Assembly: GCA_030535425.1 (NCBI GenBank)
Contig: JAUNHQ010000004.1
Span: forward strand, 1 to 64,000
DNA length: 64,000 nucleotides
Direction: 5' to 3'
Origin: Pseudomonadota bacterium
GTDB lineage: Bacteria > Pseudomonadota > Gammaproteobacteria > Burkholderiales > Burkholderiaceae_C
Both the position numbers and the translations under genes were made by a program. Below are positions 46,313-55,370 of this stretch, in pieces. Every line of letters begins with the position of its first letter. Positions within the stretch are counted from its first letter, which is position 1. The notes below the pieces were generated by a model that was given only the letters and a program-made list of their open reading frames with translations, ran no database searches and was not told the DNA's origin.

Positions 46313-47563
46313 TCACAGGTCGTTTGCCAGCCGCCCCAGGCGATCCACGGCAAACGCGAAGTACTCGGGCACGCAGTCCAAGTGCCCGCCCGTGGGCGGC
46401 GTGCAGTCGGTCAGCGAGATGTCGCCAGCACCCGCACCGCGCAGGGTGTTCAGTGCGCTTTCCGATGCGCTGTAGGGCACGGTCAAGTCGCCCCGGCCAT
46501 GAAACAGGTACACCGGCACATCTGGCGCCCAGCCCAGGTGCACGCTGTGCTCGGCGGCGATGGCCGCGCGGTCATCGGCCATGAAGCGGTCCATGAACAG
46601 AGTCTGGTAGCCCACATCGCCATCTTCGGGCACGAGCTGGCGCATCAGCAGCCGGCGCAGTTCCTGGCGCACGTTTTCCGGCGCCTGTGAAATCAGGCCC
46701 GGGTTAAACAGCTCGCCCAGCACCGGCAGCAGCAGGCGAATGCGGCGCACCTGCTCATCCAGCGTTTCCTGCACGTCATAAGGCCCGGCGCCCGGCGCGG
46801 TGGCGCGCAACTGCGCCTTCAGCGCCCCGCCGGCCTGGTGAATGGCGCGGTGCGCTGCCATGGTGGCATAGCCGCCTTCGGAGTAGCCCGCCAGGAAAAG
46901 CTGGCCGTTGTCGGCCACGCCCTGCTGCTGGCGCCAGGTTTGCGCGGCAGTGAGCATGTCCACCACCACGGCGGCCGTGGGCGCAGCCGTGAGGTAGGGG
47001 TGCTCCTTGCCCTTGCTTTCGCCAAAGCCCACGTAGTCGGGCGAAACCACGATGTAGCCCAGCGAGGCCAGCACGATGGGTGGCTCCATCGCCTCCACCT
47101 TGTTGGCAGGCGCCTGGTTGTCGTGAAACGTGGTGGCGTGCTGGTAGCTCAGCACCGGGCTGCGCGCGCCCGCAGGCTTGACGGGCACGCTCACCAGGCC
47201 CGAAGCCAGGGTCATCGCCCCGTCCTTGTCGGTGGTGCCGTAGGTCAGGCGGTAATTGATCACGTCATAACGCGGGGCGATGCCCACGCCCGTGCCGATG
47301 CGGCTGTCGGGCGCAGACAGCCCCTCGGTTACCTGCGCGGCGGTGAAAGTGTTGACCTGGCTGCTGGACATCAGCCGGCCCGCGTCATGGGCGACGGGGG
47401 GCCTGGGCTGGCCATCCGGGTCATCGTCGCTGCCGCCGCAAGCGGCCAGGGCCAGCGCGGCCATGGCCGCCAGCAGCGGCGCCCGCCAGCGCCGCCGCAC
47501 AGGGGCCGGAAACGCGGTTATCGCAACCGCAGGCCGCCCATGAAGGGAAAACAAGGTGTGCAT
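46313..47563 (-). CDS. Secreted lipase-like alpha/beta hydrolase, lipoprotein
   Basis: 416 aa from the ATG giving MHTLFSLHGRP. A signal peptide with lipobox (LALAACGGS, Cys42) and an acidic linker precede an alpha/beta hydrolase resembling secretory lipases and prolyl-aminopeptidase-like esterases. The nucleophile is S228 in AGYSEGGYAT. Likely Asp and His are in FHGRGDLTVPYS and TGGHLDCVPEY. SPDYVGFGES marks the oxyanion-hole region. The CGGSDDD start matches that of phoX, a common lipoprotein form in this group. Substrate unknown; probably envelope-anchored. Confidence 0.83.
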   Translation of the reverse strand: MHTLFSLHGRPAVAITAFPAPVRRRWRAPLLAAMAALALAACGGSDDDPDGQPRPPVAHDAGRLMSSSQVNTFTAAQVTEGLSAPDSRIGTGVGIAPRYDVINYRLTYGTTDKDGAMTLASGLVSVPVKPAGARSPVLSYQHATTFHDNQAPANKVEAMEPPIVLASLGYIVVSPDYVGFGESKGKEHPYLTAAPTAAVVVDMLTAAQTWRQQQGVADNGQLFLAGYSEGGYATMAAHRAIHQAGGALKAQLRATAPGAGPYDVQETLDEQVRRIRLLLPVLGELFNPGLISQAPENVRQELRRLLMRQLVPEDGDVGYQTLFMDRFMADDRAAIAAEHSVHLGWAPDVPVYLFHGRGDLTVPYSASESALNTLRGAGAGDISLTDCTPPTGGHLDCVPEYFAFAVDRLGRLANDL

Positions 47564-47689
47564 GGTGAAAAAACTCCTTTGTCCTGTGGCGCTTGCCGCC
47601 CGCAGCATGGCACAAGCGCAGGCCCGCGTCAGCTGCGGGTATGTAAGCAGTCGATAGCGCCTTGGAAACACGCTCTAGAATTTCCCGCC

Positions 47690-48316
47690 ATGCCGCCTGC
47701 TCCCAGCGACGCCACCGTCTACATCATTGACGACGACGCCAGCGTGCGCGAAGCCATGGCCTGGCTGCTGCGCACGCGCCGGCTTCTGCCAGAGTGCTTT
47801 GACAGCGCCGAGGCGTTCGAGGCCGCGCTGGGCCAAACCGAGCCGTCCATCCCCGGCTGCCTGCTGCTGGATGTGCGCATGCCCGGCATGAGCGGGTTGA
47901 CGCTGTTTGATCGCCTGGACGCGCGCGCTATCACGCACGTCTGGCCCGTGATCTTTCTGACCGGCCACGCCGACGTGCCCACGGCGGTGGACGCCGTCAA
48001 GCGCGGTGCCTTCGACTTTTGCGAAAAACCCTTTTCCGACAATGCGCTGGTAGACCGGGTCGAGCAGGCCCTGGCCATGTCATGCGAGCGCCTGGCCCAG
48101 ATGCAGGCGCAGCGCGCCTTGCGCGCCCGCCTGGACGAGCTGACCGAGCGCGAGCGCGGTGTGCTGCACCTGGTGGCCGAAGGCAAGCCCAACAAGCTGA
48201 TTGCCGATGCGCTGGGCATCAGCGTGCGCACGGTGGAAGTGCACCGCGCGCGCGTGTTCGAGAAGATGGAAGTCAAGTCCGCCGTGGAGCTGGCCCGCCT
48301 GCTGCAGAGCCTCTAG
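47690..48316 (+). CDS. Orphan FixJ/NarL-type response regulator
   Basis: 208 aa. The receiver domain has the acidic pair IIDDDASVRE, phospho-acceptor D61 (LLLDVRMPGMSG), T91 and K113 (CEKPF). The C-terminal LuxR-type HTH reads TERERGVLHLVAEGKPNKLI then GISVRTVEVHRARVFEKM. FixJ-class regulators usually pair with PAS-containing kinases, but no kinase is encoded beside it: the gene on the right faces the other way and belongs with an OmpR-type regulator. Targets unknown. A repeat lies after its stop. Confidence 0.93.
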   Translation: MPPAPSDATVYIIDDDASVREAMAWLLRTRRLLPECFDSAEAFEAALGQTEPSIPGCLLLDVRMPGMSGLTLFDRLDARAITHVWPVIFLTGHADVPTAVDAVKRGAFDFCEKPFSDNALVDRVEQALAMSCERLAQMQAQRALRARLDELTERERGVLHLVAEGKPNKLIADALGISVRTVEVHRARVFEKMEVKSAVELARLLQSL

Positions 48317-48357
48317 GGTCTGTTCACACTGTTTTGCTGGCGCGCGCCATGCAGCAC

Positions 48358-48424
48358 CCAAGCAAAATAGGTCATTTTCGCTTGATATGTAAGGGTTTTA
48401 AGCTATTTAAACAATAGCAATCGC
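48358..48424 (+). repeat. Dispersed repeat, copy F
   Basis: AAAATAGGTCATTTTCGCTT, ATGTAAGGGTTTTAAGCTAT, then AAACAATAGCAATCGC. It lies between the convergent FixJ-type regulator and sensor-kinase genes. Confidence 0.87.
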
Positions 48425-48445
48425 TTTGCTCCGTGCCACGGCTCA

Positions 48446-49705
48446 TCAGGCCATCGGCAGCCGCAGCGTAAAGCGTGCGCCGCCGCCGGCGCGGTTGGCG
48501 CAGCCCACGCTGCCGCCGTGGCGCTGGGCGATGGAGCGCACCAGCGCCAGCCCCAGGCCCACGCCGCCTTCGCGCTCGCTGGCGCCGGGCAGGCGGTAAA
48601 AGGGCTCGAAGATGCGCTCTTGCTGATCGGGCGGCACGCCGGGGCCGTGGTCGTCCACGTGCAGCACGGCCTGGCCGTCTTGCACGGCCAGCTCGGCGCG
48701 CACCTGCGCGTTGCCCATGCGGCTGCCGTGGCGCACGGCGTTTTCCAGCAGGTTGCGCACGGCGCGGCGCAGCAGCTTGGCCACACCGTGCACCTGCACC
48801 TCGCTCGTGCCGGGGGCCAGCTCAAAGTCGGCATTCACCCGGGCGCTTTCTTCGGCCACCAGGCCGATCAGATCCACCGGCTCCACGGTGCCCATGTCGG
48901 CCTCGCGCGCGTCCAGCCGGCTGGCCAGCAGGATTTCTTCCACCAGCTGATCCAGCTCGGTGATGTTGCGCTTGATCTCCTCGCGCGCGGCGGGCGAAGG
49001 CTGCCCGCCCGACAGCTCCAGCGCCATGCGGATGCGCGCCAGGGGCGAGCGCAGCTCGTGCGAGGCGTTGGCCAGCAGCGATTTTTGCGATTGCAGCAGC
49101 GCCGCCTGCGAATCCATCAGGCTTTGCACCCGCTCGGCAGCGGCATTGAAGCGGCGCGACAAATCCGCCACCTCATCCTGCCCGCTTTCGGGCACGCGGG
49201 CAGACAGATCGCCCTCGCCCCAGCGCTGCACACCGCGCTGCAGGCGCTCCAGCCGCTGCGTCAGCCGCCGCGCCACGGGGAACACGCCCACCATCACCGC
49301 CAGCCCGGCCAGCCCCAGCATCCACATGAAGCCGTAAGGCGGGCGCAGCAGCGCAGGCAGCGCGTCCATGCCGCCGGGTGGGGGCGGGCGCCGGCCTTCA
49401 CGGCCGCCATGGCGCCCCTCGCGCGGGGGCATTTGCAGGCGCAGCACCTGGCCATCGCGCAAGGTCACGGCAAATTCCAGCGGCTGCCCCGGCGCGCGGC
49501 GCGACTGCACCTGCGCCGTGCCCACCAGCTCCCCTGCGGCATCGCGCACCAGCACTTCGCGCGGGCTGCTTGACTGCTGCTCTCGCTCGCGCTGCTCCTC
49601 GGCCACGTGCCAGGCCCAGCCCACCAGCAGGCTGAGCACGGCCACGCTGCCGGCCACGGCCAGCCAGATGCGCAAATACAGCCTGCGGGCAAGGGGGTTG
49701 GACAT
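48446..49705 (-). CDS. Sensor histidine kinase (EnvZ/RstB-like)
   Basis: 419 aa. Two membrane helices (about 12-33 and 122-145) flank a short periplasmic domain with an Arg/Gly/Pro-rich stretch (94-112). A HAMP domain (about 145-200) and HisKA follow, with phospho-acceptor H216 in NASHELRSPLARIRM. The ATPase domain has NLLENAVRHG (N box), DDHGPGVPPD (G1), FEPFYRLPG (F) and GVGLGLALVRSIA (G2). Its partner is the OmpR-type regulator upstream on the same strand, 86 bp away with a dispersed repeat between them. The signal is unknown. Confidence 0.95.
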   Translation of the reverse strand: MSNPLARRLYLRIWLAVAGSVAVLSLLVGWAWHVAEEQREREQQSSSPREVLVRDAAGELVGTAQVQSRRAPGQPLEFAVTLRDGQVLRLQMPPREGRHGGREGRRPPPPGGMDALPALLRPPYGFMWMLGLAGLAVMVGVFPVARRLTQRLERLQRGVQRWGEGDLSARVPESGQDEVADLSRRFNAAAERVQSLMDSQAALLQSQKSLLANASHELRSPLARIRMALELSGGQPSPAAREEIKRNITELDQLVEEILLASRLDAREADMGTVEPVDLIGLVAEESARVNADFELAPGTSEVQVHGVAKLLRRAVRNLLENAVRHGSRMGNAQVRAELAVQDGQAVLHVDDHGPGVPPDQQERIFEPFYRLPGASEREGGVGLGLALVRSIAQRHGGSVGCANRAGGGARFTLRLPMA

Positions 49706-49715
49706 GGCCGAAAAC

Positions 49716-49780
49716 TACGAAATCAATAGCAATCTGTGTCGGCGGATAAAGCGCAAATGGCCTTTTTCACTCACAGCCCA
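49716..49780 (-). repeat. Dispersed repeat, copy G
   Basis: Minus-strand reading: GAAAAAGGCCATTTGCGCTT, then a diverged centre and GATTGCTATTGATTTCG. Only one hairpin arm is clear. It lies inside the response-regulator/kinase operon, between the two genes. Confidence 0.7.
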
Positions 49781-49791
49781 TCACACATCCG

Positions 49792-50496
49792 TCAATCCTG
49801 CTGCTTGGCAAACACGTAGCCCACGCCGCGCACGGTGAGGATGCGCTTGGGGTTTTTCACGTCTTGCTCGATGGCAGCGCGGATGCGGCCCATGTGCACG
49901 TCGATGGAGCGGTCGAACGCCTCCAGCTCGCGCCCGCGCACGGCCTCCATGATCTGATCGCGCGTGAGCACGCGGCCCGCCCGTTCGGCCAGGGTGACCA
50001 GCAGGTCGAACTGGTAGCTGGTCAGCTCTGCCGACCGGCCGGCCACGGTGACCGTGCGCGCATCGCGGTCGATCTCCAGCGAGCCAAAGCGCATCACCTG
50101 CTGCGCTGGCGCCGCCCCTGGCGCATGGCGGCGCAGCACAGCGCGCACGCGTGCCAGCAGCTCGCGCGGCTCAAAAGGCTTGGGCAGGTAGTCGTCGGCG
50201 CCAATCTCCAGGCCGATGATGCGGTCCATGGCATCGCCCTTGGCGGTGAGCATGAGCACCGGCACGCGCGCCGCGTCGCCCGGCAACGCGCGGATGCGGC
50301 GGCACACCTCCAGGCCGTCGATGTCGGGCAGCATCAGATCCAGAATGACCAGATCCACCGGCTTGTCTTGCAGCCGCTCCAGCCCGGTCAGGCCCTCGCC
50401 CACGTGGTGAACCTCAAAGCCGGACTGCGTCAGGTATTCACCCACCATGGCCGCCAGGCGGGCATCGTCTTCAATCATCAACAGCCGTGAACTCAT
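49792..50496 (-). CDS. OmpR/PhoB-family response regulator
   Basis: 234 aa from MSSRLLMIEDDARLAAM; the frame is open upstream but the homology starts here. Receiver: E9/D10/D11, phospho-acceptor D53 (LVILDLMLPDIDG), T84 and K106 (DYLPKPFEP). The C-terminal winged helix has LTSYQFDLLVTLAERAGRVL, DRSIDVHMGRIRAAIE and ILTVRGVGYVFAK. It should be phosphorylated by the kinase encoded just downstream. Closest in style to RstA-like regulators, but targets cannot be predicted. Confidence 0.95.
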   Translation of the reverse strand: MSSRLLMIEDDARLAAMVGEYLTQSGFEVHHVGEGLTGLERLQDKPVDLVILDLMLPDIDGLEVCRRIRALPGDAARVPVLMLTAKGDAMDRIIGLEIGADDYLPKPFEPRELLARVRAVLRRHAPGAAPAQQVMRFGSLEIDRDARTVTVAGRSAELTSYQFDLLVTLAERAGRVLTRDQIMEAVRGRELEAFDRSIDVHMGRIRAAIEQDVKNPKRILTVRGVGYVFAKQQD

Positions 50497-50609
50497 GGCA
50501 GTAGCTTTCGCGAATGTCTGCAAAAGCCGGGCAGCATAGCGCCAGCACCCATGCCGGGCTTGAAGACAGGGTAAAGATGCGTAAACCCACGTGCGGCCAG
50601 CGTGCGCAC

Positions 50610-51941
50610 CTACGGCTGGCGTGCCTGCTGGCGGCTGGCCGCCCACACCAGCAGCAGCACGGGCAGCCCCAGCGCCGCCGTACTGACAAAGAAAGTGGCA
50701 TAGCCGTGGGCATCGACGTACTGCCCCGAAAACCCGGCCACGAACTTCGGCAGCATGAGCATGAGCGACGAAAACAGCGCGTACTGCGTGGCCGAGTAGC
50801 TGATGTTGGTCAGGCTGCTGAGATAGCCCACAAAAGCCGCCGATGCCAGGCCCGAGGCCAGGTTGTCGGCCGACACCACGGCAATGAGCGCGGGCACGCT
50901 GTGCCCGAAACCAGCCAGCCAGGCAAACAGCAGGTTGGTCAGCGCGCTCAGTACCGCGCCCAGCATCAAAATGCGCATCACGCCAAAACGCAGCGCCAGG
51001 CTGCCGCCGATAAAGGCGCCTGCCAGAGTCATCGCCACGCCATACACCTTGGTCACAGCAGCCACCTCGTCCTTGGTGTAGCCCATGTCCACGTAAAACG
51101 GGTTGGCCATGATGCCCATGACCACGTCGCTGACGCGGTACACCGCAATCAGTGCCAGGATGAGCGCGGCCTGCCAGCGATAGCGGACAAAAAAGTCGGC
51201 AAACGGCTCCAGCACCGCCTGCCGCACCCAGGCGCGTGCGCCGCGCGCTGGCGGCAGCGCCACATGCGCCGGCTCGGGCGACAGCAGCACCGTGAGCACG
51301 CCCGCAGCCATGCTGGCGGCCATGACCCCATAGGCCGTCTGCCAGGCTGCCTGGTCATAGCCTGCTGCCGCACCCTGCGCCCGCGCAGCCAGCCACAGCA
51401 CGCCCGCGCCCGCCCAAATCATGGCCAGGCGATAGCCCGTCTGGTAGCTGGCGGCCAGGGCCGGCTGCTGCTCGGCCGGAGCCGACTCGATGCGGTAGGC
51501 ATCCAGCGCAATGTCTTGCGTGGCCGAGGCAAAGGCCACGGCCAGCGCGCACCCCACCATCAGGCCCAGCGACTGGCGCGGATCGGCCAGCGCCATGCCC
51601 ACCAGCCCGGCGGCCACGCCTAGCTGCGCCAGCAGCAGCCAGCTGCGCCGCCGCCCCAGCCAGCGTGTCAGCCCCGGCAGCGGCACACGATCGACCAGCG
51701 GCGCCCAGGCCCACTTGAAGCCATAAGCCAGACCCACCCAGCTCAGGTAGCCAATGGTGGCGCGGTCGATGTCCGCTTCGCGCAGCCGGAAAGACAGCGT
51801 GCCCAGCACCAGCAGCAGGGGCAGCCCGGCGGCAAAGCCCAGGGTGAACATGCGCAGGCTGGCCGGGGCCAGGTAAACCCGCAGCGCCTGGCGCCAGCCT
51901 GGCTTGGCCGCCTGCTCGGCGGCGTGGCGGGCGTTATCCAT
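50610..51941 (-). CDS. ampG: AmpG-family muropeptide permease
   Basis: 443-aa MFS transporter with about 12 membrane helices. The family marks are GFAAGLPLLLVLGTLSFRL at helix 1, GFKWAWAPLVDRVPLP, SATQDIALDAYRIE, and the repeated YRVSDVVMGIMANPFYVDMG in the second half. AmpG imports GlcNAc-1,6-anhydro-muropeptides released by lytic transglycosylases for wall recycling, which suits the slt gene in this window. Loss or gain of AmpG can alter beta-lactamase induction in species with AmpC. Confidence 0.9.
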   Translation of the reverse strand: MDNARHAAEQAAKPGWRQALRVYLAPASLRMFTLGFAAGLPLLLVLGTLSFRLREADIDRATIGYLSWVGLAYGFKWAWAPLVDRVPLPGLTRWLGRRRSWLLLAQLGVAAGLVGMALADPRQSLGLMVGCALAVAFASATQDIALDAYRIESAPAEQQPALAASYQTGYRLAMIWAGAGVLWLAARAQGAAAGYDQAAWQTAYGVMAASMAAGVLTVLLSPEPAHVALPPARGARAWVRQAVLEPFADFFVRYRWQAALILALIAVYRVSDVVMGIMANPFYVDMGYTKDEVAAVTKVYGVAMTLAGAFIGGSLALRFGVMRILMLGAVLSALTNLLFAWLAGFGHSVPALIAVVSADNLASGLASAAFVGYLSSLTNISYSATQYALFSSLMLMLPKFVAGFSGQYVDAHGYATFFVSTAALGLPVLLLVWAASRQQARQP

Positions 51942-52007
51942 GCAACGGCTTTCTGCCTACAGGCCTGGCAGCCAAGCGGCCCGCGGCGCAACGCATGGCG
52001 CGCATCT

Positions 52008-53228
52008 TCAGGCCGCCTCGCTCCGCGTTTCGCGCCCCAGCACGGTCACGGCCAGCGCGCCTGCGGCGATGGTGGCAGCAAACAGGGCAAAGATGCCCCC
52101 CGTGCCCCAGCCCTGCGCCCCCAGAAACGGAATGGCCAGCGGCCCCAGAATGCCGCCCATGCGTCCCACGGCAGCGGCCGTGCCCACGCCGCTGGCGCGA
52201 ATGGCGGCGGGGTAGTTTTCAGGCGAATAGGCGTACAGCGCGCCCCAGGCGCCCAGGTTGAAAAACGACAGCAGCGCCCCGCACAGCAGCAGCGCGGCTT
52301 CGCCGCTGGCGCTGCCAAAGGCCCAGGCGCTGGCCGCCGTGCCCAGCAGGTACACCACCAGCACGAACTTGCGGCCCACGCGCTCAATCAGCCAGGCCGC
52401 GCTGAAATAGCCCGGCAGCTGCGCCAGCGTCATCAGCAGCACGTATTCAAAACTGCGAATCAGCGTAAAGCCCTTGCCCACCATGACGCTGGGCAGCCAC
52501 AGGAACATGCCGTAGTACGAAAACACCACCGTGAACCACAGCACCCACAGCATGAGCGTGCTGCGTCCGTGCTGCGGCGCCCACAGGCGCGCCAGGCGCG
52601 CGCGCCAGGGCAGGCCCGCGCCAGGCGGGGCGGTGGGCGCGTCATCAGGCAGCTTGCGGCGCAGATACAGCGCGTACAGCGCAGGCAGCGCACCCAGCAG
52701 CAACGCCACGCGCCAGCCCATGTCGGGCGCAAAGCGCGGAATGACGAAATAGGCAATCAGCGCCGCCAGCAGCCAGCCTGCGGCCCAAAAGCTCTCCAGC
52801 AGCACCACCACGCGTCCGCGCTCGTGCGCGGGCACGCGCTCGGACACATAGGTGGCGGCCACCGGCAGCTCGCCGCCCAAGCCCATGCCAATGAAAAAGC
52901 GCAGCACGAACAGCACCGCCAACGTGGTGGCCAGGGCACTCAAGCCGCTGGCCACGGCAAACAGCAGCAGCGTGATGACGAACACGTGCTTGCGCCCAAT
53001 GCGGTCGGCCAGCAGGCCAAAGTAAATGGCGCCCACGGCCATGCCAATGGAGTTGATGGCGCCCAGCCAGCCCATCTGCCCGGCGCTCAAGCCCCAGTCC
53101 ACTTTCAATGCCGCCAGAATGAACGACAACAGCCCCACATCCATGGCGTCGAACATCCAGCCCAGGCCGGACGTGACCAGCAAGCGGTTGCGCGAAACAG
53201 GCGGGGAATGGCTGGCAGCAGAGGTCAT
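52008..53228 (-). CDS. MFS transporter (sugar/aromatic-acid porter type)
   Basis: 406 aa, 12 predicted helices. Helix 1 carries GWMFDAMDVGLLSFIL, loop 2-3 FGLLADRIGRKHVF (the MFS RxGRK signature) and helix 4-5 FFIGMGLGGELPVAATYVSE. These match the sugar-porter/AAHS-like proton symporters such as NaiP or YdjE. Substrate unknown. It sits between ampG and purU on the same strand, 25 bp after purU, and may be co-transcribed with it. Confidence 0.85.
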   Translation of the reverse strand: MTSAASHSPPVSRNRLLVTSGLGWMFDAMDVGLLSFILAALKVDWGLSAGQMGWLGAINSIGMAVGAIYFGLLADRIGRKHVFVITLLLFAVASGLSALATTLAVLFVLRFFIGMGLGGELPVAATYVSERVPAHERGRVVVLLESFWAAGWLLAALIAYFVIPRFAPDMGWRVALLLGALPALYALYLRRKLPDDAPTAPPGAGLPWRARLARLWAPQHGRSTLMLWVLWFTVVFSYYGMFLWLPSVMVGKGFTLIRSFEYVLLMTLAQLPGYFSAAWLIERVGRKFVLVVYLLGTAASAWAFGSASGEAALLLCGALLSFFNLGAWGALYAYSPENYPAAIRASGVGTAAAVGRMGGILGPLAIPFLGAQGWGTGGIFALFAATIAAGALAVTVLGRETRSEAA

Positions 53229-53253
53229 GACAGACTACCCGGGCCGCGCTTTT

Positions 53254-54102
53254 TTATTTGAATACGACCGTGCGCTGCCCGTTGAGCAGCACGCGGTGCT
53301 CGCTGTGCCACTTCACCGCGCGGGCCAGCACCTGGCTTTCGGTGTCGCGGCCCAAGGCGGTCAGGTCTTCCACCGCCATGCCGTGGTCCACGCGGGCCAC
53401 GTCCTGCTCAATGATGGGGCCTTCGTCCAGATCGGCGGTGACGTAGTGCGCCGTGGCGCCAATCAGCTTCACGCCGCGCTCGTGCGCCTGGTAATAGGGG
53501 CGCGCGCCCTTGAAGCTGGGCAAAAAGCTGTGGTGAATGTTGATGGCCCGCCCGGCCAGGCGGCGGCACATGTCGTCTGACAGGATTTGCATGTAGCGCG
53601 CCAGCACCACCAGCTCGGCGCCTTCGGCTTCAATGATCTCCAGCTGCCGGCTTTCTGCCTGCGCCTTGCCCTCTTTGGTCATGGCGATGTGGTGAAAGGG
53701 CACGTTGTAGCTGGCCGCCAGTTGATAAAAGTCGCGGTGGTTGCTGATGATGGCGCGAATGTCCAGCGGCAGCAGCCCGCTTTTCCAGCGGAACAGCAAG
53801 TCGTTCAGGCAGTGGCCCTCGCGGCTGACGAAGATGACGGTGCGCATGGGCTCGGCCAGCGGATGCAGGCCCCAGCGCATGTCAAACGGCTGGGCAAACG
53901 CCTGCAACGCCGTGCGCAACTCGCTCGCGGGTGCGTTCTCGCAAGTAAAGCGCATGCGCATGAAAAACAGGCCCGTGCCATGGTCGTTGAACTGCGCTGC
54001 TTCTTCAATATTGCCGCCACGCTCAAGCAAAAAGCCGGTGACGGCGTGGACGATGCCGCGCCGATCCTGGCACGACAGGGTAAGGATATAGGTGTGTTGC
54101 AT
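53254..54102 (-). CDS. purU: Formyltetrahydrofolate deformylase
   Basis: Hydrolyses 10-formyl-THF to formate and THF, balancing the one-carbon pool and supplying formate for PurT. 282 aa from MQHTYILTLSCQDRRGIVHA. N-terminal ACT domain (about 5-80) and C-terminal formyl-transferase fold. The catalytic triad region is INIHHSFLPSFKGARPY (Asn/His) with GATAHYVTADLDEGPI (Asp). Cytoplasmic. The downstream MFS gene starts 25 bp after its stop. Confidence 0.96.
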   Translation of the reverse strand: MQHTYILTLSCQDRRGIVHAVTGFLLERGGNIEEAAQFNDHGTGLFFMRMRFTCENAPASELRTALQAFAQPFDMRWGLHPLAEPMRTVIFVSREGHCLNDLLFRWKSGLLPLDIRAIISNHRDFYQLAASYNVPFHHIAMTKEGKAQAESRQLEIIEAEGAELVVLARYMQILSDDMCRRLAGRAINIHHSFLPSFKGARPYYQAHERGVKLIGATAHYVTADLDEGPIIEQDVARVDHGMAVEDLTALGRDTESQVLARAVKWHSEHRVLLNGQRTVVFK

Positions 54103-54160
54103 GGGGTGCCGATTGTCGCAGGGGCAGGTGTGCAGGGTAAGGCCAGGGATGCGTGCGCTG

Positions 54161-55300
54161 TCACGCCGTCCGCACCTGCCCATAAGCCCATTCGATCCAC
54201 GGCAGCAGCGCGGCCACGTCGGCAGGCTCCACCGTGGCGCCGCACCAGATGCGCAGGCCCGCGGGCGCGTCCTTGTACGCGCCGATGTCGTAGGCCACGC
54301 CTTCGTCAGCCAGCAGCTGCACCAGCTGCCTGACTTGCGCATCGGGCACGTCCAGCGTCAGGCACACGCTGGTGCAAGAGCGCGTTTGCGGGCTTTGCGC
54401 CAGAAAGCGAATCCACGGGCGCGCGGCCACGAAGTCTTCGATGCTTTTCAGGCTGACCTGGCTGCGCGCCATGAGCGCGGGCACGCCGCCTTGCGCGTCG
54501 GCCCAGGCCAGCGCGTCCAGGTAGTCGGCCACGCACAGCATGCTGGGGGTGTTGATGGTGTCGCCGTGGAAGATGCCTTCGATCAGCTGGTTGCCGCCGT
54601 CCGGGCCGCCGGGGGTGGTCATGCGAAAGATTTTGGGCATGGGCCAGGGCGGGGTGTAGCTTTGCAGCCGCTCAACCGCGCGGGGGCTGAGCACCAGCAC
54701 GCCGTGTGCGCCTTCGCCGCCCAGGGCTTTTTGCCAGGAGAAGGTGGTCACGTCCAGCCTGTCCCAGGGCAGCGCCATGCTGAAGGCGGCGCTGGTGGCG
54801 TCGCAAATGCTCAGGCCCTGGCGGTCGGCGGCAATCCAGTCGCCGTCGGGCACGCACACGCCGCTGGTGGTGCCGTTCCAGGTGAACACCAGGTCGCGCT
54901 GGCCATCGACCTGCGACAAATCGGGCAGCGCGCCATAGGGCGCTTTCATCACGCGCACGTCGGGCAGCTTGAGCTGCTTGACGATGTCGTTCACCCAGGT
55001 CAGGCCAAAGGTTTCCCAGGCCAGCACGTCCACGCCGCGCGGGCCCAGCAGGCTCCACAGCGCCATTTCCACCGCGCCGGTGTCGGACGCGGGCACGATG
55101 CCCACGCGGTAATCGGCGGGCAGGCCCAGCAGGCGGTGCGTTTCGCTGCACGCGCGGCCCAGCAGCTCTTTGCCCAGGGCCGAGCGGTGCGAGCGGCCCA
55201 GCACGCGCAAGTCCAGCTGGGCCACGTCGTAGCCGGGACGCTTGGCGCAGGGGCCGGAGGAAAAATGCGGGTTGCGGGGGCGCAGGCTGGGCTGGGTCAT
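54161..55300 (-). CDS. serC: Phosphoserine aminotransferase (SerC-2 type)
   Basis: PLP-dependent transaminase converting 3-phosphohydroxypyruvate to phosphoserine. 379 aa from MTQPSLRPRNPHFSSGPCAK. The PLP lysine is in FSWQKALGGEGAHGVLVL; other motifs are LGRSHRSALGKELL, PASDTGAVEMALWSLLG and FTWNGTTSGVCVPDGDW. It belongs to the alphaproteobacterial/Methanosarcina-type SerC subfamily rather than the E. coli type. Divergent from pyrF with 70 bp between start codons. Confidence 0.92.
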   Translation of the reverse strand: MTQPSLRPRNPHFSSGPCAKRPGYDVAQLDLRVLGRSHRSALGKELLGRACSETHRLLGLPADYRVGIVPASDTGAVEMALWSLLGPRGVDVLAWETFGLTWVNDIVKQLKLPDVRVMKAPYGALPDLSQVDGQRDLVFTWNGTTSGVCVPDGDWIAADRQGLSICDATSAAFSMALPWDRLDVTTFSWQKALGGEGAHGVLVLSPRAVERLQSYTPPWPMPKIFRMTTPGGPDGGNQLIEGIFHGDTINTPSMLCVADYLDALAWADAQGGVPALMARSQVSLKSIEDFVAARPWIRFLAQSPQTRSCTSVCLTLDVPDAQVRQLVQLLADEGVAYDIGAYKDAPAGLRIWCGATVEPADVAALLPWIEWAYGQVRTA

Positions 55301-55370
55301 GGCGGCAGGCGGGGCAAAAGCGGGAAATTCTAGGCGCGGTGGCCCCAGCCCGCTCCTAGAATCGCCCGCC

